Below, in pieces: positions 43,471-45,348 of a stretch of DNA of 45,348 nucleotides (position 1 is its first letter; each line of letters starts with the position of its first letter). A program made the translations under genes and the position numbers. Below the pieces are notes generated by a model. That model had not been told where the DNA came from. It was given only the letters and a program-made list of their open reading frames with translations, and did not search any database. The stretch lies in the NCBI GenBank assembly GCA_044432645.1, contig JAWXUM010000020.1, positions 1 through 45,348 on the forward strand, read 5' to 3'. This stretch comes from SIG603 sp044432645 (GTDB lineage Bacteria; Bacillota; Clostridia; Oscillospirales; Acutalibacteraceae).

Positions 43471-45281
43471 CAATAATCTTTCCCTTCTTGATAATATTTT
43501 TTTTGAACATCAAACAAGTTTTTGTAAATTCCATTTTGCGCAATTAAATCATCGTGAGTTCCAACTTCTGCAATTTTTGCACCATCAAGTAAAATTATTC
43601 TGTCGCAAAATCTTGTTGAAGCCAAACGATGGCTAATATAAATTGAACTTTTCCCTTTAGTCATTGAGTTGTATTTTTGGTACATATCGCTTTCGGCTAA
43701 TGGGTCAAGAGCGGCTGTTGGCTCGTCTAAAATAATTATTGGAGCATTTTTATATAAAGCACGAGCAAGCATTAGTCTTTGAGTTTCACCACCTGAAAAC
43801 TCAACACCATCTTCGTAAACCGATCTGCCAAGGTGAGTTTCGTATTTGTTTGGCAAAGAATTAACTTTTTCAGTAAGCCCAGCTTTTTCAAGACATTCAG
43901 CTATTTTGTTATAATTAATCGCTTTACCTGTTTGAGAAATATTTTCTGTAAGTGTTACATCTAGAATGGAAAAATCTTGGAAAACAGCACTGAAATGTTT
44001 GTAGTAGTCACGTCGGTCGAACTCTTTTATGTTAGTTCCATTTAGCAAAACTTCGCCTTGAGTTGGGTCGTAAAATCCACAAATTAACTTAATAAGTGTA
44101 GTTTTGCCAGCACCGTTTAAACCAACTACTGCAAGTTTTTCGCCACTTTTAAGTGTAAGATTAATGTTTTTTAATGTGAAATCAGCGGTTTCGTCATACT
44201 TGAAACTAACATTTTTAAGCTCAATAGTATAATCTTTGTTTTGTATAGGCTCAATTGATTTGCCTTCTTCAAACTTGAAAGGTTCAGGAAATTCTAAAAA
44301 TTCACGAACAACTGAAATTTCAAGGCTTAACTTGTGCATTTGAGAAAATTTATCCAAAGTGTTTGTCAAAATTGAGTTAAAGGCTGTAACAGCGGAAAAA
44401 TATAATAAAAACTCAGAAACAGTTAATTGGTTATTTAATATTAATGTAATTAAATAAAAATAAGCTATGAAATTTTTTAGTATAACCAATATAAGGTCAA
44501 GAATATTTGCCCAAATGTATATACTTTCCCTTTTTCGAGAAAAATCTAAATTCAAGTTGTGTGCTTTGTAATAAATTTCATTAAGCCAATTTTTAAGACC
44601 GAAAATACGAATATCTTTTGATAATTCATCCTCTACACTTCTGTCGTAAGCATAGTAGTATTCTTTATTAATTTTTTCTTTTTCATCTCTGTGTCGATAG
44701 CCCCATTCGTTAATTTTATGACTAAAAACATAACCTATAAGTGATAAAACACAGGTGATCGTTACCATGTAAAAGCTGACATTTGTAAGCATTGCCAAAT
44801 ATATTATAAAGGAAATTACACCAACCGAAAGGTCGGTAATTGCAGTCCAAATATATTCTGTATCAGAGTAATTGTTTATAGTTGCGTACACACAGCGCTT
44901 ATATTTACCTTGAAATTTTTCGTTTTCTACATTGGGTAAAGAAGTTGTATCGAATTTATGGTTTACTAAATTTTGTAGTTTCATACGCACATCAGTTCGA
45001 CCAAGCGTACTGCAAGAGTTGTAATAACCAACAAGTCCATTGCATATAATCAAAATTGAAACAAATATGACAATTGACATAAGCAATTCTGTCACACTGG
45101 CTTCATTTTCAATTTCACCTAAAATTACAGGTGCCAAAAAAAGTTGTGCTAGGTTAATTGTAACGGTACAAATAATTAAAACAACAGCAAGAGTAATAAC
45201 AGACTTTCTGTTTTCCCACGCAGTGCGAACCATAAACCCAGTGTTTTGCCACATATTATATTTTGGTTTTTCTTTTTTCAT
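43470..45281 (-). CDS. ABC exporter half, first of a coupled pair
   Basis: 603 residues from ATG 45281 (AAAGGA 9 nt upstream); an ATG at 45305 would start almost at the predicted transcript end and has no ribosome-binding site. Membrane domain at about 20-330, ATPase with Walker A GLNGAGKTT (about 390), signature FSGGETQRLMLARALY, Walker B IIILDEPTAALDP and YISHRLASTRFC. A -10 box TATAAT lies at 45312-45307. There is no visible TAGTTAG palindrome here, so co-control with the haem locus is not shown. Confidence 0.88.
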   Translation of the reverse strand: MKKEKPKYNMWQNTGFMVRTAWENRKSVITLAVVLIICTVTINLAQLFLAPVILGEIENEASVTELLMSIVIFVSILIICNGLVGYYNSCSTLGRTDVRMKLQNLVNHKFDTTSLPNVENEKFQGKYKRCVYATINNYSDTEYIWTAITDLSVGVISFIIYLAMLTNVSFYMVTITCVLSLIGYVFSHKINEWGYRHRDEKEKINKEYYYAYDRSVEDELSKDIRIFGLKNWLNEIYYKAHNLNLDFSRKRESIYIWANILDLILVILKNFIAYFYLITLILNNQLTVSEFLLYFSAVTAFNSILTNTLDKFSQMHKLSLEISVVREFLEFPEPFKFEEGKSIEPIQNKDYTIELKNVSFKYDETADFTLKNINLTLKSGEKLAVVGLNGAGKTTLIKLICGFYDPTQGEVLLNGTNIKEFDRRDYYKHFSAVFQDFSILDVTLTENISQTGKAINYNKIAECLEKAGLTEKVNSLPNKYETHLGRSVYEDGVEFSGGETQRLMLARALYKNAPIIILDEPTAALDPLAESDMYQKYNSMTKGKSSIYISHRLASTRFCDRIILLDGAKIAEVGTHDDLIAQNGIYKNLFDVQKKYYQEGKDY

Positions 45282-45306
45282 AAAAACACGTCCTTTCTTT
45301 AGCATT

Positions 45307-45312
45307 ATTATA
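45307..45312 (-). promoter_or_regulatory. -10 box of the exporter pair
   Basis: TATAAT on the minus strand, about 25 nt before the chosen ATG (45281). The -35 region near 45330-45335 is weak (TTTTTC/GCACCT context) and close to the window edge, so the promoter is only partly supported. Confidence 0.45.
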
Positions 45313-45348
45313 CAACAGGAAAAGAAAAAGGTGCATTTTGGGGATGAA

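Noticed and set aside
43470..43473. TTG at 43473 as start of the second exporter
   Set aside because: The ATG three bases later forms TGATG with the upstream stop and gives a normal coupled start.

Overview
The window is low-GC DNA with AGGAGG/AAAGGAG ribosome-binding sites, sigma-A-type promoters (TTGACA-N17-TATAAT), lipoproteins, wall-anchored or membrane-anchored surface proteins, dockerin/cohesin modules and BspA-type leucine-rich repeats. This fits an anaerobic gut member of the Clostridia (Lachnospiraceae-like or a related family). The family cannot be fixed from sequence reading alone. No rRNA, tRNA or CRISPR array was seen.

Layout. (1) 1-5.0 kb, minus strand: a defence-type operon with a Fic AMP-transferase, type I methyltransferase HsdM, a Bro-N protein, specificity subunit HsdS and the start of a further gene. 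It is punctuated by three copies of a GC-rich palindromic repeat, one of them read through inside hsdM. (2) 5.0-6.6 kb: decayed DNA with a truncated tyrosine recombinase and a solute-binding-protein tail. (3) 6.6-21.9 kb, plus strand: a 5'-damaged cohesin-like, wall-anchored multi-domain surface protein, an O-antigen-ligase-like membrane protein, and a 3010-residue secreted LRR protein ending in a type I dockerin. (4) 22-26.3 kb: an orphan solute-binding lipoprotein, several pseudogenes, a three-gene XRE-regulator operon, a second recombinase tail and an enolase fragment. The two recombinase tails form direct repeats about 20 kb apart.

(5) 26.3-41.4 kb: the most coherent and interesting region. 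Two divergent transcription units share a promoter region carrying three TAGTTAG-N6-CTAACTA-like palindromes. On the minus strand: a short AraC regulator (apparently started by ATT), two ABC half-exporters, a YgbA-family cysteine protein, and a complete ECF transporter (S, T and fused double ATPase). On the plus strand: an anchored protein of unknown function, two secreted proteins and one membrane-anchored protein with NEAT-like modules, a Shp-like haem-binding protein, and an HtsABC/IsdE-type haem ABC importer. The natural reading is a metal-repressed haem/tetrapyrrole acquisition locus. It resembles the streptococcal Shr-Shp-Hts relay but sits in a clostridial background with its own surface proteins. 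(6) 41.6-45.3 kb, minus strand: a translationally coupled pair of ABC exporters.

All functional calls rest on motif recognition by eye. No database search was run.
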